From an uncultured Muribaculaceae bacterium (GTDB taxonomy: Bacteria > Bacteroidota > Bacteroidia > Bacteroidales > Muribaculaceae), in contig CAJUPZ010000009.1 in assembly GCA_910588065.1 (NCBI GenBank), forward strand, positions 1-64,000: 64,000 nucleotides of DNA, given 5' to 3'. The notes beneath the pieces are model-generated. The model did not search any database and had not been told where the DNA came from. It worked only from the letters and a program-made list of their open reading frames with translations. The translations under genes were made by a program, and so were the position numbers. Below, one piece after another: positions 27,196 through 35,786 of the stretch (its first letter is position 1; each line of letters opens with the position of its first letter).

Positions 27196-27285
27196 TTATT
27201 TCTTCTTATGACGGTTCTTTCTCAGACGTTTTTTGCGCTTGTGAGTAGCCATCTTGTGGCCTTTTCTTTTTTTTCCGCTAGGCAT
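27196..27285 (-). CDS. AURKAIP1/COX24-domain small ribosomal protein
   Basis: A 29-residue gene, easily missed for its size. The product starts MPSGKKRKGHKMATHKRK and ends NRHKKK; more than half of its residues are Lys, Arg or His. It matches the conserved Bacteroidetes protein of the AURKAIP1/COX24 family, related to mitochondrial ribosomal protein mS38. It probably sits in the small ribosomal subunit. It is placed between HU (76 bp upstream) and rng (117 bp downstream) on the same strand, an arrangement seen in related bacteria. Confidence 0.85.
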   Translation of the reverse strand: MPSGKKRKGHKMATHKRKKRLRKNRHKKK

Positions 27286-27361
27286 TGTATTAAACCTTTA
27301 AGTTATGGTGAAACGATGATTATATATATATTCTTTATCGGAGGAGTGGAGTAGGGTATGC

Positions 27362-27649
27362 TCAGGCTTTCTTTGCCTGCTTAACCTCTTCCATGAACAC
27401 TTTCGCGGGTTTGAAAGCGGGGATTTTGTGCTCGGGGATGATGATTGTTGTGTTTTTGGAGATGTTGCGTGCGGTTTTTTCCGAGCGAGTCTTAACTATG
27501 AAGCTACCAAATCCACGTAGATATACGTTTTCGCCATGAGCCAGGGAGTCCTTTACGACGTCCATGAACTTTTCAACGGCTACGAGTACACTGGCTTTGT
27601 CGATGCCGGTTGTCTTGGAAATTTCGGTAACGATATCGGCTTTAGTCAT
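27362..27649 (-). CDS. HU-family DNA-binding protein
   Basis: 95 residues. MTKADIVTEISKTTGIDKA opens the helical dimer domain, and the arm region carries RGFGSFIVKTRSEKTARN, the usual HU/IHF signature, though the proline-containing arm tip is altered (TTIIIPEHKIPAFKPAK). The start at 27649 is chosen over the longer frame from 27733, whose extra 28 residues do not resemble HU. It is the first gene of the HU / small ribosomal protein / rng group. Confidence 0.9.
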   Translation of the reverse strand: MTKADIVTEISKTTGIDKASVLVAVEKFMDVVKDSLAHGENVYLRGFGSFIVKTRSEKTARNISKNTTIIIPEHKIPAFKPAKVFMEEVKQAKKA

Positions 27650-27818
27650 TGTTAATGTTTTTTTTATTATAAATTCGTTGATATGCAGTTGGTTAGGCAT
27701 TGCGGCAGGGTGTCTGCCGTTTTGCAAGTGCAAATATCGGAATTTTTTTTCAATTGGAAGCGAATGGCAGGTGTTTTTTTGATGTAACCACCACTTTTTT
27801 AGCGCAATCGGTATGATT

Positions 27819-28544
27819 TTATACTGAAATGAGACTCAGGGAGCTTACCGCGGGCATGTTGTCGGGGACGGTTTTTCCGGGATTTCCCAGGAAGAGCAGC
27901 GCCTGCCAACCGGCGGCTGAGGCTCCTGCGATGTCGGTGGAGGGGTTGTCGCCGATCATGAGGTGGCGCGAGGGGATGTCTATGCCGGAAAGCTTCATGG
28001 CGTGGTTGAAGAGTCGCACATCCGGTTTGTTGATTCCTATGTCATCGCTGAGCACTATTATATTAAATAGGTGTGCGAGGCCTGAGTTTTGGATTTTCCG
28101 GTGCTGCACTTCCGTGAATCCGTTGCTGAGGATGCCTGTGAGCAGCCCTGCGCGGCGCACTCTGTCAATGAGTTCGACCGCTCCGGGTATGAGGAGTGTT
28201 TCCTGCGCGAGGTAGTCGAGGTACACAGGGTCGAATGCCGATGACATTTTGCGGGCGGTGCAGTCGTCCACCCCCATTTGCGTGAGTGGGAGGCGAAACC
28301 GGTCCATGCGCAGGGTTGGCTGGTCGATCAGAGCGGCGGAGTAGTCTTTCCAGAGCAGGGTGTTGAAATGCTCGTAGGTATCAATCCATCGGTCTGCGGA
28401 TGAGAAGAAGCGGCTTAGGCCTTGGGTGTGGTATAATCTTTCGAGGGCACGGCGCGAATTGGCGTGGAAATCGTAGACAGTGTCATCGAGGTCAAACCAC
28501 ACTACAGATGTGGTGAGCGGATTGATGTGGAAAGTAGCGTCCAT
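27819..28544 (-). CDS. HAD-family nucleotidase, YjjG-like
   Basis: 241 residues. All four HAD motifs are visible: FDLDDTVYDF (catalytic Asp pair), GILSNG, the Lys of GINKPD, and IGDNPSTD. The overall pattern fits the YjjG subgroup, which removes phosphate from non-canonical pyrimidine nucleotides; substrate preference is inferred. It starts 2 bp after the stop of the upstream transporter gene on the same strand, so both form a transcription unit. Confidence 0.8.
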   Translation of the reverse strand: MDATFHINPLTTSVVWFDLDDTVYDFHANSRRALERLYHTQGLSRFFSSADRWIDTYEHFNTLLWKDYSAALIDQPTLRMDRFRLPLTQMGVDDCTARKMSSAFDPVYLDYLAQETLLIPGAVELIDRVRRAGLLTGILSNGFTEVQHRKIQNSGLAHLFNIIVLSDDIGINKPDVRLFNHAMKLSGIDIPSRHLMIGDNPSTDIAGASAAGWQALLFLGNPGKTVPDNMPAVSSLSLISV

Positions 28545-28545
28545 G

Positions 28546-29202
28546 TCATTCAGATATTTGGGCTGGAGCGAGTCCTTCGATTTTGCGCAGGCGCTTCACA
28601 ACGAGGATTGTGAGGGGCAAAACAGCTATTTCGTAGGCTGTTTTGAGGAGAGTCTGCGTGATAATCAGGGTGATTATTGTTGAAGCCGGAATCATACCGG
28701 CAAATGCTATCGGAAAGAAGATGACAGAGTCGATGCCTTCGCCCCAGAGGGTGGAGACGATTGCTCTGAGCGAGAAGCGTGAGCCGTCGGGCGATGCGGC
28801 TTTCATGCGGGCCATCACGTAGGCGTTTGCAAGTGAACCGCACACAAAGGCTATGAAGCTGGCGGCGAAAATGCGGGGCACGGCACCGAATATCAGCTGC
28901 ATTGCCTGCTGGCCCTGCCATTCGGCGGCGCCAGGCAGGAGTATGCCGATCTGGAGCAGGAGCGATACAAGGAGGTTCATGGCAAAGCCGAGCCATATTA
29001 CCATGCGGGCTTTACGGAAGCCGTAAAGCTCAACAATGCAGTCGTTTATAATGTAGGATATTGGAAAAACCACCACTCCGGCGGTAACGGTGAGGAATCT
29101 GAGGTCCACCACCTTAATTTCCATAAGGTTTGACACGATGAGACACACGCAGAACAGCAGCGTGAGCAGCAGGAATGTAAAAGAATAGGATGATTTGGTC
29201 AT
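28546..29202 (-). CDS. Queuosine precursor transporter, YhhQ/VUT family
   Basis: 218 residues, six membrane helices. Family features include LIVSNLMEIKVVDL in the first helix, GVVVFPISYIINDCIVELYGFRKAR, and STLWGEGIDSVIFFPIAF. Members import 7-cyano-7-deazaguanine or related queuosine precursors. It is the first gene of a two-gene unit with the HAD nucleotidase and has its own promoter at 29267-29296. Confidence 0.88.
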   Translation of the reverse strand: MTKSSYSFTFLLLTLLFCVCLIVSNLMEIKVVDLRFLTVTAGVVVFPISYIINDCIVELYGFRKARMVIWLGFAMNLLVSLLLQIGILLPGAAEWQGQQAMQLIFGAVPRIFAASFIAFVCGSLANAYVMARMKAASPDGSRFSLRAIVSTLWGEGIDSVIFFPIAFAGMIPASTIITLIITQTLLKTAYEIAVLPLTILVVKRLRKIEGLAPAQISE

Positions 29203-29266
29203 AGGTCTTGTTTTTTACGAGGTAGCAAGCACTCGGTGTGGGTAATCGTTTTTTTGATTGCGGCTG

Positions 29267-29296
29267 CAAAGGTACGAAAAATCGCTCAGAGTTCAA
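29267..29296 (-). promoter_or_regulatory. Promoter of the YhhQ-like gene
   Basis: On the minus strand TACCTTTG (29267-29274) and TTG (29294-29296) are separated by 19 bp. Confidence 0.65.
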
Positions 29297-29372
29297 GGTA
29301 TGTTACAATAAAACTGAGCGTGGAGACGTTGAGTGAATGAGATAAGAATCTGCATAGTTTTTATAAAGCCAC

Positions 29373-30386
29373 ATGATGATGAGAATATCAGCTCCACGAG
29401 ATGCTTCGATAATATTGACATACAGATGCCCGATGAGATGCAAAATGTGTAATATCTGGCAACACCCGACGGATGCGGATAAAGAAATCGGTGTTTATGA
29501 ACTCCAACGACTTCCTCATTTAAAATTTATAAACCTCACCGGAGGAGAGCCTTTTGTACGGGAGGACATAGCAGAGATTGTGGAGGAGTGCTACCGGCAT
29601 GCTCCGAGAATAGTCATATCAACATCAGGATGGTATGGAGACAGGGTCATTGATTTGGCAAAGCGTTTTCCAAAAATAGGAATACGGATATCGCTTGAAG
29701 GGCTGCAGGAAAAGAATGACGAGCTTCGCGGGCGGAATGGTGGTTTTGCCCGGGGATTGGATACATTGAAAAAACTGAGGGAAATGGGTTTGAAAGATAT
29801 AGGTTTCGGATGTACCGTATCGGACAGAAATTCCTCAGATATGGTTGACCTTTATAATCTCAGCAGTCAATTAGGAATGGAATTCGCAACGGCAGCTTTT
29901 CATAATTCATATTACTTTCATAAAGAGGATAATATGATAACAGATAAAGCAAAGGTAGCTTCTGATATCGGTAGATTGATGGAAAGGCAGCTTGCGGAGA
30001 GTAATCCGAAGTCGTGGTTTCGTGCGTACTTCAATATGGGTCTCATGAATTATGTCAAAGGGGGCAAACGGCTGCTTCCATGTGAGGCAGGAACAGCGAA
30101 TTTTTTCATAGACCCGTATGGCGAAGTCTATCCATGTAACGGAATGGAGGATCGTTACTGGAAATTGTCAATGGGTAATATACGTAATGAAGATTTCATG
30201 ACGATATGGCGAAGCGAACAAGCGCAGAAAGTAAGGAGTGCAGTAAAAAACTGTCCAAAAAACTGCTGGATGGTGGGAACTGTGTCTCCGGTCATGCATA
30301 AATATATACAGCGTCCTTTGAAATGGGTGATGCTGAATAAGGTCCGTTCAGTAATCGGGTTAAAACCTTTGATAGAACAAAAATGA
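29373..30386 (+). CDS. Radical SAM protein with SPASM-like tail
   Basis: 337 residues. The radical SAM cluster motif is CPMRCKMC (Cys19, Cys23, Cys26), followed by the LTGGEPFVRED motif. The C-terminal region has extra Cys residues (LLPCEAG, YPCNGMED, CPKNCW) like a SPASM domain that binds further Fe-S clusters. The substrate is unknown. The stop overlaps the start of a glycosyltransferase gene (ATGA), so a role in modifying a sugar or exopolysaccharide part is a fair guess. The gene is more AT-rich than the surrounding chromosome. Three ATG codons in a row at the start leave the exact initiation codon open. Confidence 0.85.
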   Translation: MMMRISAPRDASIILTYRCPMRCKMCNIWQHPTDADKEIGVYELQRLPHLKFINLTGGEPFVREDIAEIVEECYRHAPRIVISTSGWYGDRVIDLAKRFPKIGIRISLEGLQEKNDELRGRNGGFARGLDTLKKLREMGLKDIGFGCTVSDRNSSDMVDLYNLSSQLGMEFATAAFHNSYYFHKEDNMITDKAKVASDIGRLMERQLAESNPKSWFRAYFNMGLMNYVKGGKRLLPCEAGTANFFIDPYGEVYPCNGMEDRYWKLSMGNIRNEDFMTIWRSEQAQKVRSAVKNCPKNCWMVGTVSPVMHKYIQRPLKWVMLNKVRSVIGLKPLIEQK

Positions 30387-31486
30387 AGATTGTTGTTGTC
30401 GGAACAAGGGGAATCCCCGGAGTGCAGGGTGGAATCGAAACTCATTGTGAGGAATTATATCCGCGAATAGTGTCGCTCGGTCATGAAGTCCATGTGGTGT
30501 GCCGCAGCAAGTATGCGGATGCCCGGCCGGACAGCTACAAAGGGGTGAGACTACACACAGCATATGCGCCGTCAGGCAAGCATACGGAGGCAATAGTCCA
30601 TACTTTTTTTGCAGTGCTCAAGGCATGGAGGCTAAATGCAGATATTGTTCATATCCATGCCATCGGGCCATCTATAATGGCTCCATTGGCGCGAATGCTC
30701 GGAATGCGGGTGGTGATGACCAACCATGGAGCGGACTATGAAAGAAAAAAGTGGGGGAGGGTGGCCAGAGCAGCTCTCAGAGCCGGCGAGTGGCTGGGTA
30801 CCAGGTTCAGTGATGGGATAATAGCGATATCAGAGCCAATACGCAGACATTTGTCAGAACGGTATGGGCGCACTGATATATCTGTAATATTCAATGGTGT
30901 CAATGCAGCGGGTGTAACGGCAAACCATGATTATATTGACACTTTGGGATTGGAACGGATGCAGTATATAGTAGCTATAGGCCGATTTGTAGAGGAGAAA
31001 GGATTTGATCATCTTATCGATGCTTTTGAAAAAGCCGGACCTACTTGCTACAAGTTGGTGATTGTCGGTGACGCGGATATTGACTCTGAATATTCCAGAC
31101 ATCTAAAAGCTAAGGCAAGGAAGGCAGGAGTGGTATTGACCGGATTTATAAAAGGTGAACGTATGCGTCAGCTGATGAGCGGCGCAGCGCTTAATGTCAT
31201 GTGTTCAAGTCATGAAGGTTTACCTATTGCCTTGCTGGAAGCGATGAGTTATGGCCTTGAAGTAATAGTGAGCGACATACAGGCAAACCGTTTGCCGTCA
31301 TTGTCCGATTATCAATTCTATCCAAGCGGAAATACCGGGGCATTGGCCCAACATATCGCGACTGCGCTTGCTAAAGAACCGCAGCGCCGTTGCTACGACA
31401 TGAGTATGTACAATTGGGATGTTATTGCCGGACAGACCGATTCGGTATACAAAAAAGTTTTGTCCAAGAGTTATGGAAACCCATAA
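30383..31486 (+). CDS. Glycosyltransferase family 4, DUF1972 type
   Basis: 367 residues. The N-terminal domain (VVGTRGIPGVQGGIETHCEEL) fits the DUF1972 half found in rhamnosyltransferase-like GT4 enzymes. The GT4 C-terminal domain shows AIGRFVEEKGFDHLI and SSHEGLPIALLEAMSYG, with the donor-binding Glu residues. It is cytoplasmic and probably adds a sugar to a lipid-linked exopolysaccharide or O-antigen precursor. Its start overlaps the radical SAM gene; it runs toward the convergent wza/wzy/wzz group. Confidence 0.88.
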   Translation: MKIVVVGTRGIPGVQGGIETHCEELYPRIVSLGHEVHVVCRSKYADARPDSYKGVRLHTAYAPSGKHTEAIVHTFFAVLKAWRLNADIVHIHAIGPSIMAPLARMLGMRVVMTNHGADYERKKWGRVARAALRAGEWLGTRFSDGIIAISEPIRRHLSERYGRTDISVIFNGVNAAGVTANHDYIDTLGLERMQYIVAIGRFVEEKGFDHLIDAFEKAGPTCYKLVIVGDADIDSEYSRHLKAKARKAGVVLTGFIKGERMRQLMSGAALNVMCSSHEGLPIALLEAMSYGLEVIVSDIQANRLPSLSDYQFYPSGNTGALAQHIATALAKEPQRRCYDMSMYNWDVIAGQTDSVYKKVLSKSYGNP

Positions 31487-31490
31487 CTCT
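31467..31490. terminator. Perfect hairpin at the end of the GT4 gene
   Basis: AGAGTTATGG and CCATAACTCT form a 10-bp stem over an AAAC loop, spanning the GT4 stop codon. On the minus strand it is followed by a T-containing tail, so it may end the wzz transcript. On the plus strand the tail is not T-rich. Confidence 0.4.
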
Positions 31491-31559
31491 CGAATTCAAT
31501 CTCAGAATATGCCTGTTGCTTCCAATCTGATTATAATCAAGTTAAAAGCAAACGCACAC

Positions 31560-33611
31560 TTAAACTGATACTATTGCTATTATGATGTTTCTTATATCGA
31601 TGGCGCCGATTGCGCGTTTGAGTCCGTCAATGCCCAGGCTTCCCTTTTCTATAATTATGATCAGCTGATTGGTATCTGAATCTATTACCTTCGCTATGTC
31701 CTTTGTCTGTTCAAAGTCAGGCAATGATACAAAAACATATCGGTGAGATTTGAGCAATTGACGGATTGAGTCCTGTGATTCAGTAGATAATAAAGAATCG
31801 TTGCTCTGACCCTCAACTTTATAATTGCCGCAGTTTAATCCGGCAGCTGCAAAGGATTTCTCAATCTGATTGGCAATTTCTACAGTTGCAGCTCCTCCAT
31901 GTCCTGCAACGAAAACCGTACCCTTTTCAATCCTGTTTAAAACCATTGTACGGATGTCGTTTGCACATGGGCTGTTGATGGAGCATTCGATAGTGCCTGA
32001 TTCAAGCCCTAATGTCTTTAAATCATAGCTGTTATAAATTTTATTTGTTCGTTTGTAGAAAATAAATGCGAGACAAAGACTGCAAAATATTGCGGCTACC
32101 AGTCCGGCGAGGAGGAGAATGAGCGGTTTTTTGAGAGATGGCTTCGGGTCGGTGTAAGCCGGGTCTATTATGAACCCGAGAGTTTCCTGGGAATTGAGTT
32201 TGAGCAGCGCGCTCTCGCGCTTTTCAACAAGAAAAGCGTAGAGCTCGTTGTTGAGCAGTTGGTCGCGGCTGAGGTTGATGTATTCTTTTTCAACAGCGGG
32301 CAGCTTGCGGATATGGCCTTTCATTTCGCCGACCATGCTGCTGCGGGTGGCGATGGTGCGTTGCGAGGCTTTCAGCAGCTGGGAGAATGAGCTGATGATG
32401 GATTCTTTCATCTCGGCCACGCGATGTTCGGCGGCTTTTAGGGCATTGTTGCCGGGCTTTGCCGAGCGTCTGAGCTCAAGCAGCAGAGCCATCTGTGTGT
32501 TGTATTCGGTAACCATTGACGAGCTCTGCGACTTGCTGTCCTCGCCGGGGGCTGTCACAGCCGGCAGCATACCGTCTTTGCCGGAGCGGAGGAGTTCAAG
32601 CACCTGCTCGTAGTAGAGTGTGAGGGCTGATGCTTTGAGGAGTTGTTCCTGGGCATCCATGCTTGTTTCGAGGAGGATAGGGGCTTCGGCCTCGATGTCG
32701 ACAAACTGCTGTTCGGTTTTGAACTTGGCCACCTTCGCTTCCGATTCAACAAGGTCGGTGTACAGCGAATTTATTCTGTCGGTGAGGAAGTTGAGCTCAA
32801 TAAGGGCGGTTTCTTTATTTCGTTCGATTCGTTTTGCATTGTACTCGCTCATCATGGTGTTGAGCACCGCTATGGCTTTGTCCTTGTTTGGTGATGTGTA
32901 TGAGAACTCAATGCCGTCGGCCATTTTGTCTGAGATGTCGGCCTCGATATCCTCATAGATAGCGTTGGCGCAGGGGGTGTATCCTGTCACTCCGAAAATG
33001 TAAGTGGCCTTGGCGGGGAGCTGACCGTTGGCTATGATGGTAAACGGACCGGATGGTGTTGAGAAAGTGCAGGGTAGGGAGACGTTGTTTTCTTTCAGGA
33101 GCGTTTTTTTGAAAAAGCGGCCGCGGTAAGCGGTGATATCAGCTTTGCCATCTTTAATCTTTACTTCCACATTGTAGCCTTCTGATAGAGTGTCGGCCAC
33201 CTCTTCCGGAATGGACAGTGAGAGCGGGGCGTTGAGGAAGAGAGTACGCTTGATCAGACCATTTTTCTGCACGCAGTTGATGTTTAGCCCCATAGCCTTC
33301 ACGGTGCGGAGCACAAGGTCATGGGTGTTGACAAGCAGCAGCTCATTGTCAACGCTTGATGAAGCGAAGCCTCCGGTTGAGAACACCCTCATCATCTGCA
33401 TCAGCGAGCCGCCCCGCCCTTGCGATTCTGAGGAGCTGGCTTCTATGAGCAGGGTGGAGTGGGCGGTGTATTCCGGCTCCTTGCGGCAAACGTAAGCTAT
33501 TGCAGCGCCGAAAACAATGACAAAAATGGCGGTGTAGAGCCATTTGCGGGTTTTGAGTTCGCGCAGAAAACGTCTGAGGTCAATTTCGTTTGAGTAGTCT
33601 TTGTTTTCCAT
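31560..33611 (-). CDS. Wzz/GumC-type polysaccharide chain-length protein with degenerate kinase-like tail
   Basis: 683 residues. The first membrane helix is near residues 28-48 (WLYTAIFVIVFGAAIAYVC), followed by a Wzz domain with long coiled coils (about 260-470), and a second membrane helix near 505-530 (PLILLLAGLVAAIFCSLCLAF) preceded by a Pro-containing segment. After it comes a cytoplasmic domain of about 150 residues laid out like a BY-kinase (Rossmann-type strands, FVAGHGGAATVEIANQ where Walker A would be), but without the Lys-Ser/Thr of a working P-loop. It controls chain length in exopolysaccharide export. Its start lies 32 bp inside the upstream wzy-like gene. Confidence 0.85.
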   Translation of the reverse strand: MENKDYSNEIDLRRFLRELKTRKWLYTAIFVIVFGAAIAYVCRKEPEYTAHSTLLIEASSSESQGRGGSLMQMMRVFSTGGFASSSVDNELLLVNTHDLVLRTVKAMGLNINCVQKNGLIKRTLFLNAPLSLSIPEEVADTLSEGYNVEVKIKDGKADITAYRGRFFKKTLLKENNVSLPCTFSTPSGPFTIIANGQLPAKATYIFGVTGYTPCANAIYEDIEADISDKMADGIEFSYTSPNKDKAIAVLNTMMSEYNAKRIERNKETALIELNFLTDRINSLYTDLVESEAKVAKFKTEQQFVDIEAEAPILLETSMDAQEQLLKASALTLYYEQVLELLRSGKDGMLPAVTAPGEDSKSQSSSMVTEYNTQMALLLELRRSAKPGNNALKAAEHRVAEMKESIISSFSQLLKASQRTIATRSSMVGEMKGHIRKLPAVEKEYINLSRDQLLNNELYAFLVEKRESALLKLNSQETLGFIIDPAYTDPKPSLKKPLILLLAGLVAAIFCSLCLAFIFYKRTNKIYNSYDLKTLGLESGTIECSINSPCANDIRTMVLNRIEKGTVFVAGHGGAATVEIANQIEKSFAAAGLNCGNYKVEGQSNDSLLSTESQDSIRQLLKSHRYVFVSLPDFEQTKDIAKVIDSDTNQLIIIIEKGSLGIDGLKRAIGAIDIRNIIIAIVSV

Positions 33612-34857
33612 CGGTCTGATGTGGTAGGTTTACGGAAGTTTCTACAGAAAGTTTGCCTTGGGCTTTTGAGCATATCAGCCCGAGCAACATCATTGCGCAC
33701 ATACCCTGGGTCTGCACAAAAGTATTGCCGGCAACGCTTTCAATCAGTATAAAGCATATAATGATCCATCCGCAGGCAAAGTCAGTGCGGCAAGACTCTG
33801 AATTTGAGCGGATTATTTTTTTTAGCAAAGAGGCTATGTAAATCCAGAACGTGCAGAAGAGAGCGATACCGACAAATCCAAACTGAGCCAGAGAAGGATA
33901 AAAAGCATCGCATACAAAAGAGGAGTTTGACGGGGAGAGGCCGTAGACATTGCTTATGCCGTATTTATGATATAGCGATGAGTAGCTGGAGGCGGAGGCC
34001 CAGGAGGCGAAGCTTGCAAGGCCGCTGCCGAACGGTATGTGGTGGATGAGAACAAGCGCGCCGGTGGCGTACATAACCGGACGCGCGAAAGACTCGAGCA
34101 CTTCGGGGTCGAGAGAATTTGAAGGTTGTCCGCCGGAAATAAAATAGTAGTCTATCTTGCCCCACGCTGCGGCGAGGATCAGCGCCGGTACTGTGATGAA
34201 CAATGCGAGTCTGCGCGGGGACATATGCCGGAGCATCCCGGGAGTGTATATAAACAGAAAGTACAGCGCTACTATAAATGTGCCGTAGTATTTGGAGCGG
34301 GTGCATAGCAATCCGGCGCATAGCATAAGCACAATGACAATGGCATTGCGCCCTGTGCGGCAAGCATCCCCGGATGTGTAGGCATATAATATCGCGCTGA
34401 GCATAAGGGCGTTTCCGGGTATGTAAACGTGTACTACCAGGGCTCTCATCACTACGCCGGGAATCAGCAGCAGAATTGTAGAGGCAACAGCGTTGATTAT
34501 CGCGATAATCCTTAAAATCTGTTTTTGCCCTGCAGAAAGCTGAGGCCTTATGGCGAGGAAAACGATGAACGGCACGAACGGTTTCAGCTCAATAATCCAG
34601 TCGACAAAAATGGCAGCCGGGGTGTTGTAGTTCATGAACACCATTGAGTAAGCGGCGTAAAAGGTCATTATGCCGATAATAATCCATAGCAGGGTGTAGC
34701 GTCGCCACGAGCGGTTGAACAGACAGTCGACAACAGCGAGCGCACCGAGAATAGCCGCGATAAGCTCATCGGCGAAGCCGAGGAGCTTGACGCTTGGCAG
34801 CATCAGCGCGAATGCGATGATGAAAACCGCGGAGCAGAATTTGTCGAGCCGTATCAT
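33580..34857 (-). CDS. O-antigen polymerase/ligase-like membrane protein
   Basis: 425 residues with 10-12 membrane helices and a large periplasmic loop in the second half (about residues 230-310), the usual layout of Wzy polymerases and WaaL ligases. Sequence in these families is poorly conserved, so topology and context carry the call. It lies between the wza-like gene (9 bp upstream) and the wzz-like gene (32-bp overlap). It is probably the polymerase of the same exopolysaccharide. Confidence 0.75.
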   Translation of the reverse strand: MIRLDKFCSAVFIIAFALMLPSVKLLGFADELIAAILGALAVVDCLFNRSWRRYTLLWIIIGIMTFYAAYSMVFMNYNTPAAIFVDWIIELKPFVPFIVFLAIRPQLSAGQKQILRIIAIINAVASTILLLIPGVVMRALVVHVYIPGNALMLSAILYAYTSGDACRTGRNAIVIVLMLCAGLLCTRSKYYGTFIVALYFLFIYTPGMLRHMSPRRLALFITVPALILAAAWGKIDYYFISGGQPSNSLDPEVLESFARPVMYATGALVLIHHIPFGSGLASFASWASASSYSSLYHKYGISNVYGLSPSNSSFVCDAFYPSLAQFGFVGIALFCTFWIYIASLLKKIIRSNSESCRTDFACGWIIICFILIESVAGNTFVQTQGMCAMMLLGLICSKAQGKLSVETSVNLPHQTDGKQRLLKRN

Positions 34858-34866
34858 CTCGGGATA

Positions 34867-35673
34867 TCAGTGTACTGCGAGCGCAATGACAAGGGATGCG
34901 ATAACAGACACGGCGCTCACGATGGTTGATATTACTGAGAGTTTGTAGGCGTTGTTCTGATTGTACTTGGAGTTTGCCTGCCGGATTTCATTCGGGTCGA
35001 CAATCACCACATCGTTTTGCCGCAGATAGTAGTATGGCGAGGAGATTACAGCCGGGTCGGTGAGGTCGAGGCGGGCGTATACGAGGCTGTCGCCGGTTTC
35101 GCGGATAACGGTCACTTTGTCACGGCGGCCATATTCAGTCATGTCGCCGGCGGCGGCGAGGGCGTCAAAGATAGAGAAGCGTTCGGAGCGCACGTCAACG
35201 TTGCGAGGGTTTCTGACCTCGCCTATCACATTGATTTTGAAGTTGATGAGCTTTACTTTGACCTGAGGGTCGGTGACGTTTTGCGAAATTTTTTCGACAA
35301 GCAGCTGTTTGAGCTGTTTAGTTGTCAGTCCGGCAGCATGGATTTTTCCGAGAATTGGAAAGTCGATGTTTCCCTCGGTGTCGATGATGTATTTTTGCTG
35401 CTCGGAGGTGGATATGATGCTGTTTTGTCCGGCGCTGTACTGTGCGTTTGTGGCGGGGATATTGTACTCGGTAGTTGCTGTCGGCACAGTTGATGTCACC
35501 ACAATTTCGAGCTCATCTTCCGGAGCGAGCCTGATAGAGTAGTCCGATGTCGGTATCGTGCCCTCTTTGTCTTCCGGCAGATTTGACAGGTAGGACAAAT
35601 GGCTCTTGTGGGCGGAGCAGGCTGTGAGTAATAAAATACAAATTACAACTGCGGTATATTTCAGAAATCTCAT
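34867..35673 (-). CDS. Polysaccharide export lipoprotein, Wza-like
   Basis: 268 residues from the ATG at 35673; the longer frame begins with TTG. Lipoprotein signal LLLTAC with Cys19. The Poly_export domain begins with YSIRLAPEDELEIVV, and the SLBB domain carries INVIGEVRNPRNVDV and FSIFDALAAAGDMTEYGRRD. A C-terminal hydrophobic helix (about the last 25 residues) is common in Bacteroidetes members. It forms the outer-membrane exit for polysaccharide and heads the wza-wzy-wzz group. Confidence 0.9.
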   Translation of the reverse strand: MRFLKYTAVVICILLLTACSAHKSHLSYLSNLPEDKEGTIPTSDYSIRLAPEDELEIVVTSTVPTATTEYNIPATNAQYSAGQNSIISTSEQQKYIIDTEGNIDFPILGKIHAAGLTTKQLKQLLVEKISQNVTDPQVKVKLINFKINVIGEVRNPRNVDVRSERFSIFDALAAAGDMTEYGRRDKVTVIRETGDSLVYARLDLTDPAVISSPYYYLRQNDVVIVDPNEIRQANSKYNQNNAYKLSVISTIVSAVSVIASLVIALAVH

Positions 35674-35730
35674 AAATGTCAAATTTTACTACAAAAACGA
35701 GCGGATGGGGGGAATATTGTGTATGAATAT

Positions 35731-35764
35731 AAAAAAGGTTGCGCAGCCTAATGGCCGCGCAACC
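35731..35764 (-). terminator. Terminator of the DcaP-like gene
   Basis: GGTTGCGC / GCGCAACC stem extended by GCC / GGC, followed on the minus strand by six T. Confidence 0.85.
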
Positions 35765-35786
35765 TGTGAGGTGGCGGATGCGGGAA

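Noticed and set aside
27650..27733. N-terminal extension of HU
   Set aside because: The extra 28 residues have no similarity to HU proteins, and the usual start is at 27649.
29373..31486. A RiPP-type peptide pathway around the radical SAM gene
   Set aside because: No short precursor gene, leader-peptide-binding domain or peptidase/ABC exporter is nearby; the context is polysaccharide synthesis.
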